A stretch of DNA of 64,000 bases from Vibrio sp. VB16 (lineage in GTDB: Bacteria; Pseudomonadota; Gammaproteobacteria; Enterobacterales; Vibrionaceae): NCBI RefSeq assembly GCF_015594925.2, contig NZ_CP087590.1, positions 558,001-622,000 on the forward strand, in the 5' to 3' direction. A program made the translations under genes and the position numbers. The notes under the pieces were generated by a model. The model had not been told where the DNA came from and ran no database searches. It was given only the letters and a program-made list of their open reading frames with translations. Positions 27,831-36,367 of the stretch are shown piece by piece. Position 1 is the first letter of the stretch, and every line of letters starts with the position of its first letter.

Positions 27831-27924
27831 GTCTTTATCCCATAGCTATAAACAAGCTGTGGTTTGTACAATATTGCCAATTGTTGGTTTGCGCAGAGCA
27901 ACTCATCACGGGAAATATAAGATA

Positions 27925-28884
27925 ATGATAGAAAAAGATGCGAGTGGGTTCTATTTTTTTGTAGAAGAACCGAAGCGATCATTTAGGTTAGAGCGTGACG
28001 CATTACAGTATGCAAAACGCTTACAGCTTCAAGCCGAACGAGATAGTGATAAAATTCAAGACAACCGTAGGTTAGAAGAGTTAATCACGCTTTGGTATCG
28101 TCTGCATGGAAAAACACTGCGTGACCATGTTCGTTTAAGAAAACTTCTTTACCGATTAAGTGACCAACTTGGTAACCCTGTTGCACGGCAATTTACCAGC
28201 GAACTGTTTGCCGAGTACCGCGAACGCAGGGCGCAAGATGTTAGCACCACAACTGTAAACAGAGAGCACGCTTACTTAAGGGCTGTTTTCAATGAACTAT
28301 CCCGTCTTGGTGTTATCGATTATGACAACCCACTTAAACTTATTCGCCAGTTCAGGGAGCGAGAAGGGGAGCTGCGTTTTCTTAGCCATGAAGAGATAAG
28401 TAAGCTTTTGGACACCTGTGATCTATCTACTAATAAATCTTTGATTTATGTAGTTAAGATCTGTTTGGCTACGGGTGCTCGGTGGAGTGAAGCGGAAAAC
28501 CTGAAAATGTCGCAAGTCGCTAACGGCCGGATCACTTATCTAAATACTAAATCAGGTAAGAACCGTTCAATTCCTATCAATGATTCGTTGTTAAATGAGC
28601 TTCAAGCATTGGGTAGGTCAGGGGATGAACGGTTGTTTTTGTCTAGCTTAAGTGCGTTTCGTAAAGCGGTGCAAAAAGCAAAAATAAGCTTACCAAGGGG
28701 ACAAATGTCTCACGTTCTACGCCATACGTTTGCAAGCCATTTTGTTATGGGAGGAGGGAACATAGTTGTTTTAAAAGACATTCTTGGTCATAGCGAAATT
28801 ACTACAACCATGCGCTATTCGCATCTTGCGCCTAGTCATTTAACGGATGCCGTTAGACTGAATCCTTTGAACCAACATATGTAG
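27925..28884 (+). CDS. int: Tyrosine-family integrase
   Basis: A tyrosine recombinase of about 319 residues from the ATG at 27925; frames extending to 27829 or 27724 run over the small antisense gene and add no recognisable domain, so the start is uncertain. The catalytic residues are visible: the first Arg in ATGARWSEAENL, HVLRHTFASHF (HxxR), LGHSEI (His) and MRYSHLAP with the nucleophilic Tyr. It should insert the element at the anticodon-to-T-arm region of tRNA-Trp. Located near attR, with a cargo gene between. Confidence 0.9.
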   Translation: MIEKDASGFYFFVEEPKRSFRLERDALQYAKRLQLQAERDSDKIQDNRRLEELITLWYRLHGKTLRDHVRLRKLLYRLSDQLGNPVARQFTSELFAEYRERRAQDVSTTTVNREHAYLRAVFNELSRLGVIDYDNPLKLIRQFREREGELRFLSHEEISKLLDTCDLSTNKSLIYVVKICLATGARWSEAENLKMSQVANGRITYLNTKSGKNRSIPINDSLLNELQALGRSGDERLFLSSLSAFRKAVQKAKISLPRGQMSHVLRHTFASHFVMGGGNIVVLKDILGHSEITTTMRYSHLAPSHLTDAVRLNPLNQHM

Positions 28885-28895
28885 TGTTTTTCTTG

Positions 28896-30314
28896 TTATG
28901 ATTCGTTTTTGAGTGTTTTACTTGTAGCCTTTTCCTTTGGAATTTCAGGGAAGTTAACTCTTCCAATACTGCTCAATATAGTTTTCCTACATTTCGTAGC
29001 GAACCTTAAGTCTTTGTTATCTGAAAGGTATTTGGCCACCATAAACAAATCAGGTGTAAACAGTAAAGCTGTGGAATTTGTCTTAGACGCGGTATGACAT
29101 TTAGTAGTAAAAGGATCATTTCTTTCACTTAGTTCTTGAAGTCTGTAGGCATTGCCAAATAAAACAGGCTTAGCTGGCGATTCAACTTCTTCTCTTTCAA
29201 GATCCTCATGAATATTAAGTGCCAACTGTCTAAGCTTATCTATATTAATCGCTTTATTATCTTTTCCTTCAGCTTCACCAATAAGGCGGCCTTCTTTAGA
29301 TTCAAAAACAGCATCAAATTCAGATTCACTATTTTCAAACTGTGAAACCGAGAAGCCTAGTTGTTTTAATGCGTCTAAAATTGAAAACTCTAAAGGTTTA
29401 CCCTTTTCAAATAAGAGGTTTCTTAATGTTCCACTATCTTTCAGTTTGTTGATAATAGATTCTTTTTTTAGTTGAATTTGTTCAAGCTCAGACTCAACCT
29501 TAAGTAACTGTGTATCTAATGCATCTTCTGATTTAAGTTTATAATCTTTTGATTTACACCACTCAGGTTCAGCAGTGACTTCACCGGTGTTTTTTATGGC
29601 TTTTTCTAACGTTACAATTGATTTGATGAGTCTTGAAGCAAATTTTCCCGATTCATTAGTCCAGTCTCCTTCATGATCCAAAAAGTTATCTGGATAAAAG
29701 TCCATATAAGGAAGAAGTATTAAGGTTCCGTTTGAACTTTTATGCCTGACAATAGAGCCGACTGCTTTATCACCGTTCTTTGTAAGTAAACATGGTGGAA
29801 CTTTATCTCCAAGAGTTACTTTATAGCAAGATTCCTCCGAAAATTCTTTCCAATATGAAGCGATCAATTCTGAGCTTTTTGGAGCAATCTTAATTTCATG
29901 CCCTTGAGTTTTAACTACATCTAATTCAGCAGGGATTATTTTATAATTATCATAGGCTCCTACATGCCTTGTTGTTTGCCGATTCTTTCCTGTTCCTGAA
30001 AATGATTTTTCCCCTGTAGCTATGAATACTTGTGTTAGTTCAGAAAGGAAAACAACTACTGTTTTGCCGCAGTCTACAGATTCAAGTATCTCTCTTCTCC
30101 AATGCTGAATCCTGTCCTTCAGCTGGAAAGATTTATGATCAGTTAAACATGGTTTACCTTCAAACATATCACTGTACGAAATAAATTCACTAATATCTGG
30201 TTTGAATAAAATGATGTCAAAATCTAACAATGATGAATCGCTATTGAATTCGCAATGATTGACATTGTCGTTGTTCAATTCGAAGCCAATCGTAACAATA
30301 TTTTTTTGTGCCAT
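28896..30314 (-). CDS. Unrecognised protein with C-terminal PD-(D/E)XK nuclease-like domain (candidate defence cargo)
   Basis: A 472-residue protein, AT-rich codon use by eye compared with its neighbours. Residues 1-205 form an unrecognised alpha/beta domain (FDIILFKPDIS, KTVVVFLSEL, GTLILLPYMDFY) that loosely recalls a Rossmann or glutamine-amidotransferase-like fold. Residues 263-295 look coiled coil. Residues 309-365 carry a restriction-nuclease pattern: helix ILDALKQLGF, then SEFD (Asp334), then GEAEGKD (Glu349, Lys351), then KLRQLA. It is convergent with the integrase and lies between int and attR, a common site for anti-phage cargo. It could be a stand-alone restriction or abortive-infection factor. 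Function unproven. Confidence 0.5.
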   Translation of the reverse strand: MAQKNIVTIGFELNNDNVNHCEFNSDSSLLDFDIILFKPDISEFISYSDMFEGKPCLTDHKSFQLKDRIQHWRREILESVDCGKTVVVFLSELTQVFIATGEKSFSGTGKNRQTTRHVGAYDNYKIIPAELDVVKTQGHEIKIAPKSSELIASYWKEFSEESCYKVTLGDKVPPCLLTKNGDKAVGSIVRHKSSNGTLILLPYMDFYPDNFLDHEGDWTNESGKFASRLIKSIVTLEKAIKNTGEVTAEPEWCKSKDYKLKSEDALDTQLLKVESELEQIQLKKESIINKLKDSGTLRNLLFEKGKPLEFSILDALKQLGFSVSQFENSESEFDAVFESKEGRLIGEAEGKDNKAINIDKLRQLALNIHEDLEREEVESPAKPVLFGNAYRLQELSERNDPFTTKCHTASKTNSTALLFTPDLFMVAKYLSDNKDLRFATKCRKTILSSIGRVNFPEIPKEKATSKTLKNES

Positions 30315-30709
30315 TTATCGATATATCCTAAGGAAAACATAACAGTATTTATTTGGACATTGCCCATGAAACAATGTTTTTCTAAGTAGAAATACTATGC
30401 GATTTTATTTTATTTTGCAGCTAAATACTTAACTTTGTTCATATTCTGAGAGGAAAGTTGGTTATCTGTATTATTTGGCTGTGGCTTTAAATTTTTAGGG
30501 CGTAATTTTTAATCCCAACACAACCCCTCTTACTTCCAGATATTTGCATGTTTCAGTCTATCTATTCACTTCCGCCCTTCCTCGTTAAAATGTGTTTGAA
30601 TCTATTTTCATGTGCAGATCTACATGCTACGACTACATATACCTATATACACCTGATATGATATTTCCCCTTTTTTTAACCTATTGATTTATTAGGTGCG
30701 TTAAGGGTT
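30315..30709. other. Gene-free AT-rich attP arm with short repeats
   Basis: No convincing frame. The region is AT-rich with short near-repeats (ACATATACC, CTATATACACC) and an imperfect inverted repeat ACCTA...TTAGGT at 30681-30698. It is adjacent to attR and may hold arm-type binding sites for the integrase and excisionase, and the promoter of the cargo gene near 30330-30400. Confidence 0.4.
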
Positions 30710-30768
30710 TTCCAAATCCGCGTGTTGGGAGTTCGAATCTCTCCACCCCTGCCATTACAATTGCATAT
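30710..30768 (+). repeat. attR: 59-bp direct repeat with attL
   Basis: Identical to 16888-16946. The part before 30710 does not match the tRNA-Trp 5' half, so this is only a 3' tRNA fragment, the usual remnant left at the far end of tRNA-integrated elements. Confidence 0.93.
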
Positions 30769-30780
30769 TTATGCAAAAAG

Positions 30781-30808
30781 AAAGCCCACTCTTCGGAGTG
30801 GGCTTTTT
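30781..30808 (+). terminator. Original host tRNA-Trp terminator (now after attR)
   Basis: AAAGCCCACTC-TTCG-GAGTGGGCTTT with five T. Compared with the attL terminator the stem sequence differs but pairing, loop size and T tract are retained. In the uninserted chromosome this would follow tRNA-Trp. Confidence 0.85.
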
Positions 30809-30849
30809 GTATTTAACGCTATAAAACATGGCATTTTTAGAGGCAGTAT

Positions 30850-31964
30850 TATACCATTCCGGAAAATTAACTGGTCAGGTCTATCCAGCTTCTAGAACAC
30901 ATTTCCGTGACTCTCTTTGAGCTTTCTAAAAAGCCATTCCATGCGGTGCATATTTGAGAAACTATATCGTCATAGCGCTCAAAACTTTGGTTGGCGAGGT
31001 AATGTTGTCGTAGCCAACTCCAAACTTGCTCGATAGGATTCAACTCCGGGGAATATGGTGGAAGTTTGATGATACTGACATTATCGAATTGGTTAACGAT
31101 ATCTTCGGTATGCCATCCTGCACCATCCATTATCACCACTGCATGACGCCCAATTTGGGTCATTTCAGATATCTGTTTCAAGTGTTCAATCATAATATCT
31201 TTATTGACCCAAGGGACGACCATTGCCTCACCTATACCTCTTGCGGGACAAACGGAACCAAACAGATAGGCGTATTCAAATTGCTGTTGTTTCACAACTC
31301 GAGGCCGAGTTCCTCGTTCTGCCCAAAGTCGTGTTGTCGTGTTTTGCTGGCCGAATCTGGCTTCATCCTGAAACCAAACATCAACGTGCTCAAGCCTTAT
31401 GTGACCAGGGATCTTGAGGATCGTTTCAATTTTGAATTTTTTTAAAATCGTCCTGAGCTTGTGGCGATTGTTTAGGGTGTTTTGAGCGTGACGTTATCCA
31501 AGAAAAGCCCATATGCTCGAGCAGATAGTAGATGGAGTTTGGGTGATAGTGCTTATCGAAATTATTAATTATGTAAGCGTGTATATCACTGCCAGTCAGT
31601 CGACCACCTGATGAGTTTTCAGCTTCTGTTTTGATGTATTGGCTGAGTTGCTCACGTTGAGCCAGAGTCAAAAATGCTGGTCTTCCAGTTCGTGGTTTTT
31701 CTTGGAAACCATCGATACCTTCTTCTAGAAAGATTTGAACCCATTTATTCACGCTGGTTCTGCTCACTTTAAGAGATTTTGCAATTTGGGTTCTAGAAGC
31801 TCCGTCTTTGAAGTGTGCCAAGGCCAAAAAACGCATTTTCATCTGCATAGATTTTTGCTGACTAGCAAGCTTTTTGAAGTCGATATTATTGAGGCTTTTC
31901 ATAGTGATAATAAGTTTGTTTCAAGTAGCCTCAATTAGATCATATTTTTACTTTAATTGGTATT
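30850..31964 (-). mobile_element. IS630-type insertion sequence (ends approximate)
   Basis: About 1.1 kb containing the transposase frames. Imperfect terminal inverted repeats begin TACCATTCCGGAAAATTAAC at the left (30852) and, reading inward from the right (31962), TACCAATTAAAGTAAAAAT. IS630 elements insert at TA dinucleotides, which are present at both ends, but the exact boundaries are not certain. The right end lies immediately in front of the ATG at 31965. Confidence 0.65.
30867..31902 (-). CDS. IS630-family transposase in two frames (A7 slippage or frameshift)
   Basis: Upstream frame 31426-31902 (158 residues) has the HTH module FKDGASRTQIAKSLKVSRTS and the linker EKPRTGRPAFLT. The catalytic frame continues to 30867 and carries the DDE triad: Asp in VWFQDEARFG, Asp in VVIMDGAGWH and Glu in PPYSPELNPIEQVW. 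The frames are joined at a run of seven A (minus strand, near 31438-31444): with six A the two frames fuse cleanly. Either programmed slippage makes the full protein, as known for several IS families, or a single-base insertion has inactivated it. The full DDE triad argues for recent activity. Confidence 0.85.
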
Positions 31965-32315
31965 ATGACAAGTCGAGTTTACGTTCTAGCCCAATTTAAA
32001 CCCAAAGAAAATAAAGAAGCGGAATTGTTTGAAGTGCTTAAGGCGCTTGAACCAGATGCGAATAGAGAAGAAGGTTGTGTTCAATATCTTTTGACTCGTC
32101 AAATATCTCACCCTAGTGCAACAAGAAACGAATACACAATCGTCTTTAACGAGATTTGGAAAGATGCTGAATCTTGGGCGGCGCACGGACGTAGAAAACA
32201 AATACAGAACTTTTTCGATACTCAGGTTGTCGCTGAGACAGGCCTAGTTGATGATGCGATAGTGACGGCCTATACGGATGAAGCAGAGAACTATGATGCT
32301 CCGATATTCGAGTAG
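31965..32315 (+). CDS. Antibiotic biosynthesis monooxygenase (ABM)-domain protein
   Basis: A 116-residue cytoplasmic protein of the small dimeric ferredoxin-like ABM fold (YgiN/YcnE type) with RVYVLAQFKPKENKEAELFE and the conserved EIWKDAESWAAHGR, NEIWKD-type motif. Such proteins act as quinol monooxygenases or have undefined redox roles; the substrate here cannot be inferred. The ATG has no visible ribosome site and the IS630 right end abuts it, so the original 5' region may have been lost. A terminator follows. Confidence 0.75.
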   Translation: MTSRVYVLAQFKPKENKEAELFEVLKALEPDANREEGCVQYLLTRQISHPSATRNEYTIVFNEIWKDAESWAAHGRRKQIQNFFDTQVVAETGLVDDAIVTAYTDEAENYDAPIFE

Positions 32316-32334
32316 CAGAGTTTAGTTTATAAAC

Positions 32335-32360
32335 GAGGCCGCTAATTTAGCGGCCTTTTT
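32335..32360 (+). terminator. Terminator after the ABM gene
   Basis: AGGCCGCTA-ATT-TAGCGGCCT followed by TTTT, 20 bp after the stop codon. Confidence 0.85.
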
Positions 32361-32381
32361 GTATTTTGTCGTCGTAACACT

Positions 32382-32912
32382 TCAGAGATAAACGTCTTCT
32401 TCATCTATGTCTGGCTTATTTGTCAGTGCATCAGCCTGTAGGGTGAGGCTGTCGAGTTGGGCCGATAACTTGGTTATTTTGCTTTTTAACACGCTAATTT
32501 GGTCTTCTTTTTCATAGAATGAATTCTTCTCTACAACCCTATTGCTAGACGTTGCCGAAAGGTGAATTTGAATGGTACCCAGAGAGGATGGACTATCCGT
32601 TAAAGCAAGACTTACCAGTGCCTGCAAACTCTTCTATATACTCACAAGCACTATGTAACCGTTGTCCTTGCACAACGGTACGCAGTAGCTTTGAGTTAGG
32701 CTTTAGCACGGCATACAGCTTGTTTCCCTGCTTTTCTAGCGAAGCAACAGAGCCGAGCGCATCGCCGAACTGCACCTGGTCTTTTTTATTCGAGCGGTAT
32801 ATACGCTTGGGTTATAACTCTCGGCCATTTCATCAATAATTTGCTGACTAATTTCTTTACCATTAACGGCGATTCCGGCGGTTAGAATGCAGATTTGATC
32901 GGATATAAACAT
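32382..32912 (-). pseudogene. Decayed P2-type capsid scaffolding protein (GpO) gene
   Basis: Reading the minus strand from the ATG at 32912, MFISDQICILTAGIAVNGKE and IIDEMAESYNPSVYTARI match the start of GpO-type scaffold/protease proteins. After a frameshift and apparent deletion near 32785 the frame VQFGDALGSVASLEKQGNKL and EYIEEFAGTGKS continues, and after a second shift near 32620 LALTDSPSSLGTIQIHLS leads into a coiled-coil tail to 32382. The three frames together span most of the protein, so this is a remnant of a P2-like (K139-type) prophage. Confidence 0.75.
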
Positions 32913-32941
32913 ATTTGTCTCTCTGGCGAATTATCCTAGTG

Positions 32942-33148
32942 TTACGCCCACACGTCCGTACCCAGTTTTTTCAACTTCACATTATCGAATTCGATAGTGG
33001 CCGCTTTGCCAAGTTGCTCGACCACATACGCCATGTTCATTGACTCGAAGCTTTCCACACGGTTTTTGCTGTCGTTACGCTTACCAGCGGACTTTCTAAT
33101 AGTGTCGCCTTGAATGTAGATAGAGAGGTCGTCGAAACTGGTCACCAT
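32942..33148 (-). CDS. Hypothetical protein, probable phage remnant
   Basis: A 68-residue frame (MVTSFDDLSIYIQGDTIRKS) upstream of the decayed scaffold gene, on the same strand. No family is recognised. It might be an intact small gene or a fragment of a larger phage gene. Its association with the pseudogene suggests phage origin. Confidence 0.35.
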   Translation of the reverse strand: MVTSFDDLSIYIQGDTIRKSAGKRNDSKNRVESFESMNMAYVVEQLGKAATIEFDNVKLKKLGTDVWA

Positions 33149-33462
33149 AAACGCTATACGCTAAAAAACCAATCTACGATAAGTACGGCTTAGAGACGCT
33201 ATTGAATTATTGAGAAGAACTCGCAAAGGTATAATCCTCTGTGCAGACGAGTCAGGGGATGTTTTTTATAGTATCCATTGACAATCAGGTCCCCTTATAT
33301 GAGAGTGGTTGAATGAATACAAATGTAGAGCAACATACAGTACGAATTATCATCATTCCATAGGAATGGTGGGACTTCTGATGCGCTTTTTATTTGTCTA
33401 ACCCACCCATAAGGTGGGTTTTTTGTATCTGCCTGATGAGTATTATCTCACTAGGAGCTGAC
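33149..33462. other. Gene-free spacer ending in a terminator
   Basis: No gene seen. A terminator, AACCCACC-CATAA-GGTGGGTT with T5 at 33400-33426, lies 40 bp before the kinase start. Its hairpin arms are perfect. What transcript it ends is not clear; the 33280-33400 stretch could be a small RNA or leader, but no strong promoter is seen. Confidence 0.45.
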
Positions 33463-33978
33463 ATGAGAAAAATAGCCGTTTTTGGTAAGCCGGGCAGTGG
33501 AAAGTCTACGGTAAGTAAATCGTTAGCTTTAGCGACAGGTATACCACTTCATCAGTTAGATTCAATAGTTTATAAGAAGAATGGCGAACTTGTAGAACGC
33601 GAAATATTTGATGAAGCACACGAAAGTATTTTGTGCTCGGAAAGTTGGATCATTGATGGTTTTGGACCTATAGGCTCATTTAACAAACGTCTGGAGGTGG
33701 CGGATACATTAGTTTATATCGATCTCCCGTATCCAGTTAGTTATTGGTTTGTTACTAAGCGCTTTCTCAAGGGACTCTTTGTAAAACCAGAAGGTTGGCC
33801 TGATGGTAGTTCAGTACTGAAAGGAACAATGGAAAGCTACAAAGTATTAAGGCTATGTCCAAAGTTCTGGAATGATGACTTTATGTCTAGGTTAAAAGAA
33901 AAATCGAATAGTAAAGATGTCCACGTAATCAGAACCGTTACCGAGTTGAACCATTTTGTCTTACAGCAATTAAAGTGA
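33463..33978 (+). CDS. P-loop adenylate-kinase-like protein
   Basis: A 171-residue protein starting at the ATG at 33463 (AGGAG six bases upstream) rather than at a TTG/GTG start near 33394. Walker A GKPGSGKST (residues 8-16) is followed by GIPLHQLDSIVYKKNG, a pattern of FlaR/topology-modulation-type nucleotide kinases (LD...W), with SWIIDGFG and ADTLVYIDLP. The substrate is unknown. It stands alone in a variable, phage-remnant-rich region. Confidence 0.7.
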   Translation: MRKIAVFGKPGSGKSTVSKSLALATGIPLHQLDSIVYKKNGELVEREIFDEAHESILCSESWIIDGFGPIGSFNKRLEVADTLVYIDLPYPVSYWFVTKRFLKGLFVKPEGWPDGSSVLKGTMESYKVLRLCPKFWNDDFMSRLKEKSNSKDVHVIRTVTELNHFVLQQLK

Positions 33979-34106
33979 TACGCATAGAACAAACATTTTT
34001 GGGTATCAAGACTCGCTTACTTATGCGGATGAATCTAACAAGATTAAGCAACTGTCCAAAAGTGAGTGAAGATTGTTGATTTTAATTAAATGATTCTGTA
34101 ATTGAA

Positions 34107-34130
34107 GGGCCTCTAATCTAGCGGCCTTTT
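34107..34130 (+). terminator. Weak terminator between kinase gene and decayed chemoreceptor
   Basis: GGCC-TCTA-ATC-TAGC-GGCC-type inverted repeat (one mismatch per arm) followed by TTTT. The stem is short and may act in both directions. Confidence 0.5.
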
Positions 34131-34165
34131 GTTTATTTGAAGCCCTTACTATCGAACTCTCTCTA

Positions 34166-34600
34166 TTATGCTGTTTTCTCGCCAACCTTGAAGAATGACA
34201 GTTCATCGTTTAATTCTTCGGTTAGCTCATTTATCGTTTGATTGGCGCGATTAGTGTCCTCGATACCATTAAGATTACTTTGAACAAGGTTGCTGATATC
34301 CTCTAATTGATTTGAAATATCTAACGTTACCGCGCTCTGTTCTTCTGCTGCTGTAGCTACTATTGAATTCACCTCTGAGATGGCCAATACTCTGTCGGAT
34401 ACATGTTTAAAAGACTCGGTTAATTCAGCCGTCGTTATTTGTGCAATAGTGGTTAACTCAACATTTCTCGCCGTCGATGATAACTCGGTAGCGGCAGTTG
34501 CTACCTGCTCTACAGAAGACATTTATTCAAGTGAATTGACTTTGTTTTTATCGATAGAGGACGCTATCTCTTCCTGTTTTGCCGAGAGAGACTTCATTTT
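34166..34600 (-). pseudogene. Decayed methyl-accepting chemotaxis protein, C-terminal fragment
   Basis: The frame ends in a typical chemoreceptor C terminus: SIVATAAEEQSAVTLDISNQ and INELTEELNDELSFFKV. The upstream frame KSLSAKQEEIASSIDKNKVN is interrupted by a TAA directly before MSSVEQVATAATELSSTARN, and the sensory and hairpin signalling core are missing or deleted. Vibrios hold many chemoreceptor genes, so loss of one is tolerated. No intact start exists. Confidence 0.8.
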
Positions 34601-34892
34601 ATGTTGACTCTCAAACGTAACCAGAGACAGCCTTTTCCCTTGTTATTAAACATTGATTTTTAGGGCGGTAAAGGGAGGTGAAATTTACCTGTTGAGTAAG
34701 GGGACTTTTCTTCGTCTACCATAATTAAAGGTTTTATCAAAACGGCTGAAGTGTTCTGAACGGTAATGTTAAAAAATACTTCGTGTTTATAAAGTGTTTG
34801 CTCTATTCAGAAAGTGTTTTGTGGAATGCATATCACTTTTGACACAGTGCTCATGTATACTGGTGAAATTACTTACTAATACTAATTGACGC

Positions 34893-35834
34893 ATGGAATG
34901 CAAAGATAAGTTACTTACGCGGTATTATACGGTTTTGGATTCGCTTCCTGATCACGTATTTATTTTCTCCGAATCAGGCATCTATATCGATGTTTACGGA
35001 GGGGAAGATAATAGAACGGGTTTCGATTGTAAGCCATTTATAGGTCGCTCTTTGTATGATGTTGCTCCTCCGGAGATGGCCACTCAGTTTCATTCCAATA
35101 TTCGTCGCGCATTAGATGAGAATGCAACGCAGTTTGTTCAATATCACTTTGCTAATCAAGATATGATTATGCTCCCTAATGATGTTACCCCTCCCAAAGA
35201 ACTATGGTTTGAAGGCACGATTAAACCATTACCTATCACTGAGAATGGTGAGAGAACTGTCGTTTGGATGGCTCGAAATATCACGCATCGTTATTATTTA
35301 GAGGAACGACTCAAAAGGTTATCTGAAACCGATGAATTGACCGGTATTTTGAACAGAAGAGCCTTCATGTCTCATCTTGCCGAAGAACTTAAAAGGTATC
35401 ACCGGTATCAAACGAATGTGACGTTATTGATGCTGGATATTGATCGATTCAAGAATGTGAATGATCAATTGGGTCATCAATCTGGGGATGAAGTAATAAA
35501 ACATATCGTGAATTTGTGCCAATTGGGAATTAGAGAAGTCGATTGTTTGGGACGAATTGGAGGAGAAGAGTTTGCTATTGTCTTAGGGCATACTGAAATG
35601 GATAGGGCGGTCGATATTGCCGAAAGAATCAGGAAGTCAGTGTCATCTTGTCCGTGTGAGATCGATGGTTACATGGTTAATGTGACGGTGAGTATCGGTA
35701 TTTCTCGGTTGATAAACACGGACGATAATATTAAGTTTATTTTGTCGAGAGCGGATAAAGCGATGTATTACTCAAAAGGTGACGGTAGAAATAAAGTCAC
35801 GGTTTATAGGGACAATTTAAGCGACCTTTCATAA
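34893..35834 (+). CDS. PAS-GGDEF diguanylate cyclase
   Basis: A 313-residue soluble cyclase that makes c-di-GMP. An N-terminal PAS-like sensor (about residues 8-130, DSLPDHVFIFSESGIYIDVY) leads to a GGDEF domain with DELTGILNRRAFMSHL, LLMLDIDRFKNVNDQLGHQ and the active-site GGEEF. An inhibitory I-site RxxD (REVD) lies five residues before GGEEF, so product feedback is expected. No transmembrane segment. Stands alone, with 286 bp upstream and no ribosome site recognised. Confidence 0.92.
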   Translation: MECKDKLLTRYYTVLDSLPDHVFIFSESGIYIDVYGGEDNRTGFDCKPFIGRSLYDVAPPEMATQFHSNIRRALDENATQFVQYHFANQDMIMLPNDVTPPKELWFEGTIKPLPITENGERTVVWMARNITHRYYLEERLKRLSETDELTGILNRRAFMSHLAEELKRYHRYQTNVTLLMLDIDRFKNVNDQLGHQSGDEVIKHIVNLCQLGIREVDCLGRIGGEEFAIVLGHTEMDRAVDIAERIRKSVSSCPCEIDGYMVNVTVSIGISRLINTDDNIKFILSRADKAMYYSKGDGRNKVTVYRDNLSDLS

Positions 35835-35956
35835 CCACCTTCATCATTTTTTTTTCGTTGTATGCATTTACTAAGTGTACATCTTGAGTCCCTTTAATAT
35901 GTACACGTTCGTCCGGTTAATTTAACTACTCTAGATGTTATAAATAGAAATCACCT

Positions 35957-36367
35957 TCACTGATTTGAATTCGGTTCGCGTGTCGCGAATACCCATCGTT
36001 CACTTAACAAAAAGTTGCTTACCATACCGGTCAATACGCCGAGGGCGAGGGCGATATAAACACTCAGAAAATAACTATTAATCAAGCTCATAACGAGCTT
36101 GAAAACTAAAAAATTAGGTATTGCAGAAAAGCAAGCGACAGAAATAAATCTTTGCCATTGTATAAGCTTGTTGCTTGTACATTGGCTAGAAAATGTAAAT
36201 AGTCGATTCCCTAACCATGTTGTAGTGGCAGCAACGATAAATGCGAACAGTCTAGCAACCATCATGTCGAGTTCAAGTATTTGGTAAAGTAAGATAAATA
36301 CCAAGGTGTCGACGACAAAACCGACACCGCCAACGAAGGCAAACTTCAATAATTTAGTTGCGTCCAT
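35957..36367 (-). CDS. GtrA-family membrane protein
   Basis: A 136-residue protein with four hydrophobic segments (LLKFAFVGGVGFVVDTLVFI and others) and the GtrA motif GNRLFTFSS and NFLLSERWVF. GtrA-type flippases move undecaprenyl-phosphate-linked sugars across the inner membrane for modification of O antigen, teichoic acid or lipids. Its start overlaps the end of the glycosyltransferase gene by 14 bases, so it is the last gene of a three-gene operon. Confidence 0.85.
   Translation of the reverse strand: MDATKLLKFAFVGGVGFVVDTLVFILLYQILELDMMVARLFAFIVAATTTWLGNRLFTFSSQCTSNKLIQWQRFISVACFSAIPNFLVFKLVMSLINSYFLSVYIALALGVLTGMVSNFLLSERWVFATREPNSNQ

Noticed and set aside
27724..27924. N-terminal extension of the integrase
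   Set aside because: No ribosome site, no known domain and overlap with the convergent 59-residue gene.
33278..33301. TTGACA followed by TATATG as a promoter
   Set aside because: The spacing of about 12 bp is too short for sigma-70.
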